Shown here: positions 24,495 through 32,704 of the stretch, piece after piece
How positions within the stretch are numbered: the stretch's first letter is position 1
Layout: every line of letters starts with the position of its first letter
DNA from: SLST01 sp046538735
Lineage (GTDB): Bacteria; Spirochaetota; Spirochaetia; DSM-27196; SLST01
NCBI GenBank assembly: GCA_046538735.1
Contig: JBKHII010000008.1
Coordinates: forward strand, 1-64,000
Length of the DNA: 64,000 nt
Reading direction: 5' to 3'
Translations under genes and position numbers: made by a program
Notes under the pieces: model-generated
What the model was told of the DNA's origin: nothing
The model's database searches: none
The model's input: only the letters and a program-made list of their open reading frames with translations

Positions 24495-25361
24495 TCAGTG
24501 AACGTGCAGGTTGCCGAGGCGGCGGCTGCGACGTTCGACCCGGTTGAAGACCAGCACGCCGATCACGGGGAAGACGATCGCGGAGCCGATGAAGAAGGCG
24601 ATCTCGATCGCGGGCTCAACGAGCGGCTCGATGCCGAGCGTCTCCACCCGCAGGATGTCGATGAAGTGCGTGATCGGGATCGCGAGCGCGACCGTGAGCA
24701 GAACGCGCGGGAAAACCTGCGGTGGGTTCTGCGTTCCGGTCAGTCCCTGTACGAGGAAGCTCGAGGTGTCCACCAGTGTGTTCGCGTCCTTGACGAGCAG
24801 GACGAGCGCGGCGAAGCCGATCCCGAATCCGTACATCAGGGCGACGAACGGGACGAAGTACCAGAGCGATCCGAGTATGGAGACCGGTACGACGAGGCCG
24901 TAGAGGTAGCGGTAGATCACGATCACGAGGCCCAGCTCCACCACGAGCCTCGCCATGGAGAAGAGCGACTCGCCGATGATGTAGGTGAGGCGAGGCACCG
25001 GGCACGACCAGACCGTCTCGAGCATCCCGATGTCCATCAGCCGCTTGATCGCAAACCCGAGGTTCCAGAAGATCGTCATGATCACGTACGCGACCATCAT
25101 CCCGATCGGCAGGTAGGCGAAGAAGTCCTGCGTGCCGACCCACGCGGCGAGGCCCGCCGACACGCCCTCCGGGGCGAAGCTGATGATGAGGAAGTACTGG
25201 GGCAGAAAGAAGATCACCGGCATGACGAGCCCGAAGAAGAGGTTCATCGGATAGCGTACGTACTCGAGCGCGTTCTTCTTGAAAACTGCGCCGAACGCCG
25301 CGAACATCGTGGCAAATCGGTTCGTGTGTCGAAGCGCTCTGGATGGTGCTGCCTGATTCAC
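24495..25361 (-). CDS. ABC-2 type exporter permease
   Basis: A 288-residue membrane protein with six hydrophobic segments. A PxTHFxDIxR motif near the C-terminus (IPITHFIDILRVETLG) is typical of the DrrB/NodJ ABC-2 family. It is the last gene of a three-gene exporter operon. The paired permease has the same motif (VPLTHFIDIVRAIVIRG), so the two are paralogues forming a heterodimer. The substrate is unknown. Confidence 0.85.
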   Translation of the reverse strand: MNQAAPSRALRHTNRFATMFAAFGAVFKKNALEYVRYPMNLFFGLVMPVIFFLPQYFLIISFAPEGVSAGLAAWVGTQDFFAYLPIGMMVAYVIMTIFWNLGFAIKRLMDIGMLETVWSCPVPRLTYIIGESLFSMARLVVELGLVIVIYRYLYGLVVPVSILGSLWYFVPFVALMYGFGIGFAALVLLVKDANTLVDTSSFLVQGLTGTQNPPQVFPRVLLTVALAIPITHFIDILRVETLGIEPLVEPAIEIAFFIGSAIVFPVIGVLVFNRVERRSRRLGNLHVH

Positions 25362-25371
25362 CGGTTCCTCC

Positions 25372-26259
25372 TCAGTATCCGCTCACGAGTCCGCTCTTGC
25401 GAACGCTCGCGCGCACGAGCTCGAACGCGAGGGCGCCGAGCGCCAGCATCACGAGCCCCGAGCCCACCAGGTAGGCGAGCGATCCCCGGTGATCGGCGAG
25501 GCGGTCGCCGCGAATCACGATCGCGCGCACGATATCGATGAAGTGCGTCAGCGGAACGGCGCGCCCGATTGCCTGCAATCCCTCCGGGAGAACGGCAAGC
25601 GGGAACTGGAGACCGCAGAGAAGCGAGAAGAGCGTCCGCATCACCTGGACGAACATCCCGGCCTCGCGAAACCGCACGGTGACTGCCGAGAAGCAGAGCA
25701 GGAAGCCGAGCAGGAAGGGAAGGACCGCGGCGATCGCGACTGCGATGCGAATCGGGTCTCCGCCGACCTGCAACCAGCCGATCGCGGCGTAGAACGATAT
25801 GGAGACGATCATCGGGAGGAAGTTGAGCACGAGCGAGGCAAGGGTCGCTCCGAGCACGAGTGTGAGCTTGCTCACCGGCATCGTCCAATGCGTATCGAAG
25901 GTGCCCCGGTTCCGATCCTGCGTGAGCGAAAGCCCGCCCATCCAGAGATTGATGTTCACGAACATCCAGACGAGGCTGCCCAGGATCAGGAAACTCGCGT
26001 AGTCTTCGGTCGCCGCCATCGAGGCGAACCGCTCGAGGCCTTCGCCGTCCGGACCCGCGAGACCTCTGCCGAGGAAGACGAGCGAGAACGGGAAGATGAT
26101 CGGCCAGAGGAAGCTCGCTACGAACCAGCTCTTGTACCGCGTCGTGATGCGGATGTCGCGCCACGTGACCGCAGCGAGCGACGCGAGCGTCCGTCGCATG
26201 AACCCGCGTCGGTTCGGTGGGGACTCGACCGACGGCCGATCATGCGCTTGCGGATGCAT
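25372..26259 (-). CDS. ABC-2 type exporter permease
   Basis: A 295-residue membrane protein with a cytosolic N-terminus, six helices and the THFxDI motif. The ATG at 26259 is chosen over an upstream one because GGAGGAGAG lies directly before it. It overlaps the end of the ATPase gene by 20 bp. The family includes antibiotic, lipid and polysaccharide exporters. Confidence 0.84.
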   Translation of the reverse strand: MHPQAHDRPSVESPPNRRGFMRRTLASLAAVTWRDIRITTRYKSWFVASFLWPIIFPFSLVFLGRGLAGPDGEGLERFASMAATEDYASFLILGSLVWMFVNINLWMGGLSLTQDRNRGTFDTHWTMPVSKLTLVLGATLASLVLNFLPMIVSISFYAAIGWLQVGGDPIRIAVAIAAVLPFLLGFLLCFSAVTVRFREAGMFVQVMRTLFSLLCGLQFPLAVLPEGLQAIGRAVPLTHFIDIVRAIVIRGDRLADHRGSLAYLVGSGLVMLALGALAFELVRASVRKSGLVSGY

Positions 26260-27253
26260 AGCTCTCCTCCGCATCGACCGTGTCGCCGGTCATCGCGACG
26301 AAGACGTCCTCGAGCGAGGGCTCGTCCACACGCACGGTGCGGATCGTACCACCGCACGAGCTGATGACGCCCGCGAGCTCTCCGATCGCGACTTCGCCGG
26401 TTCGCACGAGAATCGTGATATCGATGCCGCCGCTGTGTGCATTCATTACGACGTCGTTTCCCGGGAAGGCGCGGGCAAACGCCTGCTCGCAGGCGGGGTT
26501 CCACACGTCGGTTTCCACGCGGATGGCCTTCTTCGTGTTGAGCGACGCCTTGAGCGCCTGTGGCGTGTCCAGGCAGACGATGCGGCCCTTGTTGATGATT
26601 GCGATCCGGTCGGAGAGCTCGTCCGCCTCGTACATATAGTGCGTGGTGAGGAGGACCGTCTTGCCCTGATCGCGGATACCGCGGATGAGCCGGCGGAGCT
26701 GTCTTCCCGCGTTCGGGTCGAGACCGAGCGTGGGCTCGTCCAGGAGGATCAACGACGGGTCGGGCAGGAGCGCCCGGCAGAGGACGACCTTCTGGCGCTG
26801 GCCGGTCGAGAGGCGCTCCACGAGCGTGTTGAGCTTCTCCTCGATTCCGAAGTAGCCGGTCAGCTCCTTGATCCGTGCGTCCGTATAGCTCCTGGTGAGT
26901 CCGTAGAGCGAACCGAAGTAGCGGAGGTTCTCACGAACGGTGAGCTTCCAGAAGAGCGTCCGCTCTCCCGGCAGGACCGCGGTCATGAGCGTGCGAACGA
27001 GCATTTCCTCGCGAACCACATCGTGGCCGAAGACGCGTGCCGTGCCGGACGAGGGAATCAGCAGCGTCGCGAGCATCTTGATGCACGTGGTCTTGCCCGC
27101 GCCGTTCGGTCCGAGAAGGCTGAAGATCTCACCCGGATCGATCGCGAAGCTGACGCGATCCACGGCGCTGACGGTCTCCTTCTTTCGCTTGAACGGCGGG
27201 CCGCTCTTCGTCGTGAAATCCTTGACGAGCTCGATCGCCTCGAGTGCGTGCAT
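26240..27253 (-). CDS. ABC exporter ATPase (DrrA/NatA-like)
   Basis: A 337-residue nucleotide-binding subunit with Walker A GPNGAGKTT, signature LSTGQRQK, Walker B LILLDEPTLGLD and the H-loop in LLTTHYMYEADEL. The C-terminal extension ends in the LEDVFVAMTGD motif that is common in drug-type exporters. The start at 27253 has GGAGG five bases upstream. It heads the operon of two ABC-2 permeases. It differs from the ATPase at 11762-12769 in subgroup, so the two exporters are not recent duplicates. Confidence 0.9.
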   Translation of the reverse strand: MHALEAIELVKDFTTKSGPPFKRKKETVSAVDRVSFAIDPGEIFSLLGPNGAGKTTCIKMLATLLIPSSGTARVFGHDVVREEMLVRTLMTAVLPGERTLFWKLTVRENLRYFGSLYGLTRSYTDARIKELTGYFGIEEKLNTLVERLSTGQRQKVVLCRALLPDPSLILLDEPTLGLDPNAGRQLRRLIRGIRDQGKTVLLTTHYMYEADELSDRIAIINKGRIVCLDTPQALKASLNTKKAIRVETDVWNPACEQAFARAFPGNDVVMNAHSGGIDITILVRTGEVAIGELAGVISSCGGTIRTVRVDEPSLEDVFVAMTGDTVDAEESYASASA

Positions 27254-27315
27254 GGTCGCCTCCTTCGGTGAAAATGTACCCACCGAATTAAGATCATGCA
27301 AGTCCGTGCTGAGCT

Positions 27316-27344
27316 ATTTTAATATTGCTTATGTGAGTGCTTAA
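27316..27344 (-). promoter_or_regulatory. probable promoter of the second ABC exporter operon
   Basis: On the minus strand TTAAGC (27344-27339) and TAAAAT (27321-27316) are spaced by 17 bp in an AT-rich pocket, with the ATPase start about 60 bases downstream. The -10 is strong and the -35 weak. Confidence 0.45.
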
Positions 27345-27367
27345 TCTTGATGAGCGGCAAGGCGGAG

Positions 27368-27529
27368 CTACGCCTCAACGGAGAACTCCTCCTTCGGGGC
27401 GCCGCAGACGGGACACACCCAGTCGTCCGGGAGCTGTTCGAATGCGGTGCCCGCCGGAATGTCCGCATCCGGATCGCCCTCGGCCGGATCGTAGATGTAA
27501 CCGCAGACGTTACACACGTACTTCTTCAT
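27368..27529 (-). CDS. rubredoxin
   Basis: A 53-residue one-iron electron carrier with the four iron ligands in CNVCG (Cys6, Cys9) and CPVCG (Cys39, Cys42), and the conserved aromatic core (YVCNVCGYIYDPAEGDP, LPDDWVCPVCGAPK). It passes electrons to superoxide or oxygen reductases or other partners; none is adjacent. The start at 27529 follows AGAGG. It lies downstream of fumC on the same strand. Confidence 0.95.
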   Translation of the reverse strand: MKKYVCNVCGYIYDPAEGDPDADIPAGTAFEQLPDDWVCPVCGAPKEEFSVEA

Positions 27530-27594
27530 GGTCGTCCTCTCACGCTGATGATTCGATTCTACAGTGCCCACGAGCCGCTTTCAATATGTCGCAT

Positions 27595-28977
27595 CTACAC
27601 CATCGACCGCGGGTCGAGCAACTCGTCGATCTCGTTCTCGTTGAGCACGCCTGCTTCGCGGACAACCTCCCGGATCGTCCGGTTCTCGTCGAACGCCTTG
27701 TGCGCGAGTTGGGCCGCCTTGTCGTAGCCGATTCGCGTTGCAAGCGGGGTGACGAGCGCGAGGCTCCATTCGATCCAGTACTCGCATCGCTGCTCATCCG
27801 CGGTAATCCCGTCCACGCACCGGTGCGCGAACGCGGCGCAGCTCTCACGGAGTAGCGAGATCGCCGAAAGCGTCTCGTGCGCGACGAGCGGGTTCATCAT
27901 GTTGAGCTCGAGCGGAGCGTGCTGGCCGGCGGTGGAGATCGACGCGGCCTTCCCGATCACGTGCGCCGCGACCTGAATGATCATCTCGGGGATCACCGGG
28001 TTCACCTTCCCCGGCATGATTGAGCTGCCCGGCTGGAGCTCGGGGAGCACGATCTCGCCCAGTGCGGCCCGAGGACCGCTTGCGAGCAGCCGCAGGTCGT
28101 TCCCGATCTTCATGAGGCTCACCGCAAGCGAGTTGAGCGCACCGGCGAGCTCCACCTGCGCGTCCCGGTTCGCGATCGCCTCGAAGCGGTTCTCCGCGGG
28201 GCGGAACGGGATGCCCGTCTCCTGAGCGATCCCCGCGATCGCCTTCGCAGCGAAGTCGGGGTGCGCGTTGAGGCCGGTGCCTACCGCGGTGCCGCCGAGG
28301 GCGAGCTCTTCGAGGTTGGGCTGCGTTCGCTCGAGTCGGTCGGCCGCCTTATCCATCTGCGCCGCGTAGGCCCCGAACTCCTGCCCCAGCGTCATCGGGA
28401 CCGCGTCCTGCAGGTGGGTGCGGCCGATCTTGACGACCTTGGAGAACTCGGCCGCTTTCCCGCGGAAGCTCTCTCCAAGTTCGCGTACGGTGCGCACGAG
28501 CGCCGGGAGCTCTACCCGGTTCGCGATGTGGATCGCCGTCGGAATGACATCGTTGCTCGACTGGCCACGGTTGACGTGATCGTTCGGGTGGACGGGGAAA
28601 CGTTCTCCGATCGGATGCCCCAGGATCTCGCTCGCCCGATTCGCGATGAGCTCGTTCGCGTTCATGTTCCAGCTTGTGCCGCTGCCGGTCTGGAAGACGT
28701 CTATCGGGAAGTGGTCGTCCCATCTTCCCGCGAGCATCTCGTCTGCTGCCTGCCGAATCGCCGGCGTCAGCTTCGCGTCCACCGTGCCGAGCTCCTCGTT
28801 CGCGGCGGCCGCGTGTTTCTTCACGAGCGCCAGCGCGCGGATCATCGCCTTCGGGATGCGGTGTTCGGACACCGAGAAGTTCTCGACCGCCCGTTGCGTC
28901 TGGGCTCCCCAGTACGCCCAACCGGGAATCGAGACCTCACCCATCGAATCGCGCTCGACTCGAGACTCGTTGCTCAT
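27595..28977 (-). CDS. fumC: class II fumarate hydratase
   Basis: A 460-residue enzyme of the fumarase/aspartase superfamily. Signature GSSIMPGKVNPVIPE contains the catalytic serine loop. TGSGTSWNMNANE, SSNDVIPTA and GRTHLQDAVP form the active site. The VNPVIPE variant is shared by actinobacterial fumarases and by aspartases; the absence of other aspartase features and the TCA context favour fumarase. It would interconvert fumarate and malate, feeding the malate dehydrogenases encoded divergently next to it. The start at 28977 is preceded by GGAAGGAAG. Confidence 0.85.
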   Translation of the reverse strand: MSNESRVERDSMGEVSIPGWAYWGAQTQRAVENFSVSEHRIPKAMIRALALVKKHAAAANEELGTVDAKLTPAIRQAADEMLAGRWDDHFPIDVFQTGSGTSWNMNANELIANRASEILGHPIGERFPVHPNDHVNRGQSSNDVIPTAIHIANRVELPALVRTVRELGESFRGKAAEFSKVVKIGRTHLQDAVPMTLGQEFGAYAAQMDKAADRLERTQPNLEELALGGTAVGTGLNAHPDFAAKAIAGIAQETGIPFRPAENRFEAIANRDAQVELAGALNSLAVSLMKIGNDLRLLASGPRAALGEIVLPELQPGSSIMPGKVNPVIPEMIIQVAAHVIGKAASISTAGQHAPLELNMMNPLVAHETLSAISLLRESCAAFAHRCVDGITADEQRCEYWIEWSLALVTPLATRIGYDKAAQLAHKAFDENRTIREVVREAGVLNENEIDELLDPRSMV

Positions 28978-29093
28978 CGCTTCCTCCTTCCGGATCGGGC
29001 AAAGCATACCGCGGCCGTCACGGGGCGGCAAACGGCCTCGCCGCGCTCGCGGGTGGCTGAGTATACTTGGCGAAGCACCTACAGGAGTATTCT

Positions 29094-29993
29094 ATGGCGA
29101 AGATCGGAATCATCGGCAGCGGGAACGTTGGTGCGAACGCAGCATTCTTCCTCGCCGAGCGGGAAATCGGTCACGTCTGCATGTACGACGTGAAAGAGGG
29201 GCTTGCCACGGGCAAGGCGCTCGACCTCATGGAGGCCGCGCCGCTGCGCGGATACCGCTACACCGTCACCGGTACGGACGACATGAGCGAGGCGCTCGAC
29301 TCGGACATCGTAGTCGTCACGGCAGGCGATACGCGCAAGCCCGGGATGAAGCGCGAGGACCTTTACGAGAAGAATCGAGCCACCGTGGAGACGATCGCCG
29401 CATCACTCGCCTCGTACGATGGCGTCGTCATCGTTGCGACCGAACCGGTCGACCTCTTCACGCGTGCCGTCGTGAATGCGGGCGTTCCGTGGCAGCGGGT
29501 GCTCGGAATCGGCGGTACCCTCGATTCGGCGCGGCTTCGGGTCCTCATCGCCCGCGAGCTCTTGGTCGCGCAGGAGGATGTGAAGGCCACCGTGATCGGG
29601 AGACACTCGGACGACATGATCGCCTTGCCCGCCTACTGCTCGGTCGGTGGCGTTCCCGTCACGAAGCTGATGAGCGAGACCCGCTTCTCCGAGCTCGTGC
29701 GGGAGACCGTTGAGGCGGGCGACCGGATCGTGAGCCTCGCGAAGCGGACAAGCTCCTACTACGGTCCGGCGGCGGCCGTCACGGATGTCGCAGAGGCGGT
29801 CGTCAGAGGTACCAACCGGGTGCTTTCGGTCTCGCTCGTGCTCAACGGTCAGTTCGGGATCCGCGACGTCGCGATGAGCCTGCCTGCGCTGGTAGGGGCG
29901 GGTGGCATCGAGCGAGTCCTCGAGCCGACGCTGACCGATGGAGAGCGGCTGCGACTCGAACAGTCGGCGAAGTCGCTGCGAGCCTATGCGTAA
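29094..29993 (+). CDS. divergent malate/lactate dehydrogenase-family protein
   Basis: A 299-residue NAD-dependent 2-hydroxyacid dehydrogenase with the Rossmann motif GSGNVGAN. The active-site pair Asp144/Arg147 (GTLDSARLR) and catalytic His171 are kept, as is the malate-type Arg81 loop (TRKPGMKR). However, the substrate-binding Asn of the usual ANP motif is replaced by Glu117 (ATEPVD), and the GGHGD motif is altered to GRHSDD. It is therefore a diverged paralogue of the gene that follows. The start at 29094 has AGGAG seven bases upstream. Either substrate specificity has shifted or it acts as a partner subunit; both are inference. Confidence 0.82.
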   Translation: MAKIGIIGSGNVGANAAFFLAEREIGHVCMYDVKEGLATGKALDLMEAAPLRGYRYTVTGTDDMSEALDSDIVVVTAGDTRKPGMKREDLYEKNRATVETIAASLASYDGVVIVATEPVDLFTRAVVNAGVPWQRVLGIGGTLDSARLRVLIARELLVAQEDVKATVIGRHSDDMIALPAYCSVGGVPVTKLMSETRFSELVRETVEAGDRIVSLAKRTSSYYGPAAAVTDVAEAVVRGTNRVLSVSLVLNGQFGIRDVAMSLPALVGAGGIERVLEPTLTDGERLRLEQSAKSLRAYA

Positions 29994-30003
29994 GGAGCGG
30001 ACG

Positions 30004-30933
30004 ATGAAGAAGGTATCGGTCATTGGCGCAGGTAACGTTGGCGCGTCCGCCGTCTACTATATCGCGGCGAAAAACATCGCCGATGTCGTGATGGTGGACG
30101 TCGTGGAGGGGCTCCCGGAAGCGAAGGCGAGCGATTTCCTCCATGCGGCGCCCACGTTCGGGTACAACGTGGACATCGTTGGAACGAACGACTATTCCGG
30201 GATCGCGGACAGCGACGTTGTCGTTCACACCGCGGGCGTGGCGCGCAAGCCGGGCATGGACCGGATGGATCTCCTGAAGACCAACGTTGGAATCGCGAGG
30301 AGCGCCGCGCAGAACATCAAGAAGTTTGCGCCGCGAGCGACGGTGATCGCGGTCGCGAACCCGCTGGACGTCATTTCTATGGTGATGCTCAGAGAGACGG
30401 GCTTCCCGAAGGAGCGCGTCGTGGGCATGGCCGGCGTCCTGGACTCCACGAGGTTTCGGTACTTCATTGCCGAGCGGCTCGGCGTACTGCCGAGCGATGT
30501 GGATGCGATGGTGCTCGGGGGCCACGGCGATACGATGGTTCCGGTTGCCCGCTACACGAGGGTTGCCGGTTTTCCGCTCTCGGAACTGATGAGCGCGGAG
30601 GAGATCAAGGCGCTTTCCGACCGGACGCGCACCGGCGGCGGCGAGATCGTCAACTACCTGAAGACCGGGAGCGCGTACTACGCGCCCGCGGCGAGCGTCG
30701 CCACGATGGTCGAGGCGATCATCAAGGACGAGAAGCGAGTGGCGCCCGCTTCCGCGTATCTGGAGGGAGAGTTCGGCTACCGGGACATCTTCCTGGGCGT
30801 GCCGGTCGTGCTCGGCGCGGGCGGCGTGGAGCGAATCATGGAGATTGAGCTGAGCGCGGAGGAGAAGTCGGCGCTCGACGACTCGGCCGAGCACGTGCGG
30901 CAGGGAGTCACCGACCTGGACTCTATCTCCTAG
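30004..30933 (+). CDS. mdh: malate dehydrogenase (LDH-like type)
   Basis: A 309-residue enzyme with the complete set of residues: GAGNVGAS nucleotide loop, ARKPGM (Arg81), ANPLD (Asn119), GVLDSTRFR (Asp147, Arg150) and GGHGD (His174). Arg in the mobile loop marks malate rather than lactate as substrate. It oxidises malate to oxaloacetate in the TCA cycle. It starts 10 bases after its diverged paralogue and precedes the xylosidase gene by 16 bases, so all three are likely co-transcribed. Confidence 0.9.
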   Translation: MKKVSVIGAGNVGASAVYYIAAKNIADVVMVDVVEGLPEAKASDFLHAAPTFGYNVDIVGTNDYSGIADSDVVVHTAGVARKPGMDRMDLLKTNVGIARSAAQNIKKFAPRATVIAVANPLDVISMVMLRETGFPKERVVGMAGVLDSTRFRYFIAERLGVLPSDVDAMVLGGHGDTMVPVARYTRVAGFPLSELMSAEEIKALSDRTRTGGGEIVNYLKTGSAYYAPAASVATMVEAIIKDEKRVAPASAYLEGEFGYRDIFLGVPVVLGAGGVERIMEIELSAEEKSALDDSAEHVRQGVTDLDSIS

Positions 30934-30949
30934 GCGCGAAGGGGAGCCT

Positions 30950-32575
30950 ATGACCATCAGGAATCCGATTCTGCCGGGTTTCAACCCGGACCCGTCGATC
31001 GTCCGTGCGGGCGACGACTACTACATCGCAACCTCTACCTTCGAGTGGTTCCCCGGCGTGCAGATCCACCACTCCCGCGATCTCGTTCAGTGGGAGCTCG
31101 TAGCGCACCCGCTGACGAGGTTGAGCCAGCTCAACATGGAGGGCGTGGACGACAGCGGAGGCGTGTGGGCTCCGTGTCTGACCTATTCGAACGGCCTCTT
31201 CTGGCTCATCTACACGAACGTGAAGCACCATCATGGCGCGTTCAAGGTGACGCACAACTACCTCGTGACCGCTTCCGAGATCACCGGTCCATGGAGTGAG
31301 CCGATCTACCTGAACAGCTCCGGCTTCGACCCGTCGCTCTTCCACGACGACGACGGGCGGAAATGGCTGGTCAATATGGACTGGGAGTGGCGCCCGAATC
31401 GCAACCGATTCTCCGGCATCATCCTCCAGGAGTACGATCCGGACGCGCAGCGACTCACCGGTCCGATCGAGCGCATCTTTCTCGGAACCGAGCTCGGAAA
31501 GACCGAAGGCCCTCATCTCTACAAGCGGGAAGGGTACTACTACCTGCTCACGGCCGAAGGCGGCACCGGGTTCGAGCACGCCGTCACGATGGCTCGCTCA
31601 CGCTCGATCGGCGGCCCGTACGAGGTCGACCCCGAGAACCCGATCCTCACCTCCGTCGGGCATTCGGACGCGACGCTCGAACGCGCCGGTCACGCGGATA
31701 TCGTGGAGACGCCGGACGGGTGGTATCTCGTCCACCTGTGCTCGCGCCCGATCGGGAGCGGTATCCGGGGACGCGCCGAAGGCTGGTCGGTCCTCGGGCG
31801 CGAAACGTCGATCCAGAAGGTCGACTGGTCGCCGGACGGCTGGCTCCGGCTCGCGCACGGCGGGAATGCGCCTGCATCGGAGGTGCCGGCGCCGGCATCG
31901 CTCGTCGCCTCCGATGCACCGGCGCGGGCGGGTGCCACGGGTGCGCAGACCGGCACGCGCGTGTTCGTGGACGAGTTCGACGGCGACTCGCTCTCCATCC
32001 ACTGGCAGACGCTCCGCGTCCCGCTCGGCGAGGAGGCGATGAGTCTCTCCGCGCGGCCCGGTTATCTTCGTCTCTTCGGGCAGGATCCGCCGGTCTCGCG
32101 CTTCGACCAGTCGCTGATCGCTCGCCGCCGGCAGGCCTTCGAGTACGAGGCGCAGACGAGTCTGGAGTTCGGCCCGGAGGACTACAAGCAGATGGCCGGG
32201 CTCATCTGCATCTACGACACGACCAAGTTCCACTACCTCTACGTGAGCGCGGGGGAGCTCGGCCGGCAGCTGGGCATCCTGAGTGCCGGTGGCGGCGAGG
32301 AGCTATTCCCGATAGGCGGCGATGAGATCGGCCTTCCGGAGGCGGGACCGGTTCATCTGCGCGCGAACGTGCGCTACGCCGAGCTCCAGTTCAGCTGGTC
32401 GTCCGACGGTACGATCTGGTACGAGGTGGGCACGGTCCTGGACATGACCGTCCTCTCGGACGAGATGCGCCCGGGTGGATCGTTCACCGGCGCCTTCGTG
32501 GGTGTGTGCTGCCAGGACCTGAGCGGGCTCCGGCGCCACGCGGACTTCAAGCGGTTCCGCTACGAGGAGGGCTGA
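30950..32575 (+). CDS. GH43 beta-xylosidase / alpha-L-arabinofuranosidase
   Basis: A 541-residue intracellular glycosidase. The five-bladed propeller domain begins NPILPGFNPDPSIVRAGDDYY with the catalytic base Asp, continues with the pKa-modulating Asp region SSGFDPSLF, and has the acid Glu in GKTEGPHLY. A beta-sandwich domain (about 340-541) follows, as in XynB-type GH43 enzymes. There is no signal peptide, so it acts on imported xylo-oligosaccharides. GGGGAG lies before the ATG. Co-transcription with malate dehydrogenase genes is odd. It fits with the GH10 xylanase and sugar importer encoded at 35-43 kb. Confidence 0.9.
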   Translation: MTIRNPILPGFNPDPSIVRAGDDYYIATSTFEWFPGVQIHHSRDLVQWELVAHPLTRLSQLNMEGVDDSGGVWAPCLTYSNGLFWLIYTNVKHHHGAFKVTHNYLVTASEITGPWSEPIYLNSSGFDPSLFHDDDGRKWLVNMDWEWRPNRNRFSGIILQEYDPDAQRLTGPIERIFLGTELGKTEGPHLYKREGYYYLLTAEGGTGFEHAVTMARSRSIGGPYEVDPENPILTSVGHSDATLERAGHADIVETPDGWYLVHLCSRPIGSGIRGRAEGWSVLGRETSIQKVDWSPDGWLRLAHGGNAPASEVPAPASLVASDAPARAGATGAQTGTRVFVDEFDGDSLSIHWQTLRVPLGEEAMSLSARPGYLRLFGQDPPVSRFDQSLIARRRQAFEYEAQTSLEFGPEDYKQMAGLICIYDTTKFHYLYVSAGELGRQLGILSAGGGEELFPIGGDEIGLPEAGPVHLRANVRYAELQFSWSSDGTIWYEVGTVLDMTVLSDEMRPGGSFTGAFVGVCCQDLSGLRRHADFKRFRYEEG

Positions 32576-32625
32576 CCGGGAGTCGCCACGGCGACCGCCC
32601 AATTGATCGAACTCGTCCCGTGGCT

Positions 32626-32642
32626 GCGGCGCGGAGCGCCGC
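32626..32642 (+). other. GC-rich hairpin after the xylosidase gene
   Basis: A perfect 7-bp stem GCGGCGC / GCGCCGC with a 3-nt loop lies 51 bases after the stop. No T-run follows, so it is at best a weak or factor-assisted terminator or an mRNA-stabilising hairpin. Confidence 0.3.
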
Positions 32643-32668
32643 TGATATCGGAGTCCGGCATCTCGCAG

Positions 32669-32697
32669 ATGACAGATCGTCTCGAGTTTGATATAGT
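32669..32697 (+). promoter_or_regulatory. promoter of the 844-residue cyclic-nucleotide-binding protein
   Basis: ATGACA (32669-32674) and TATAGT (32692-32697) are spaced by exactly 17 bp, each 5/6 to consensus. The predicted transcription start is about 32704, on the ATG at 32705, with no Shine-Dalgarno before it. This indicates a leaderless transcript. Confidence 0.65.
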
Positions 32698-32704
32698 GTG
32701 ATTT

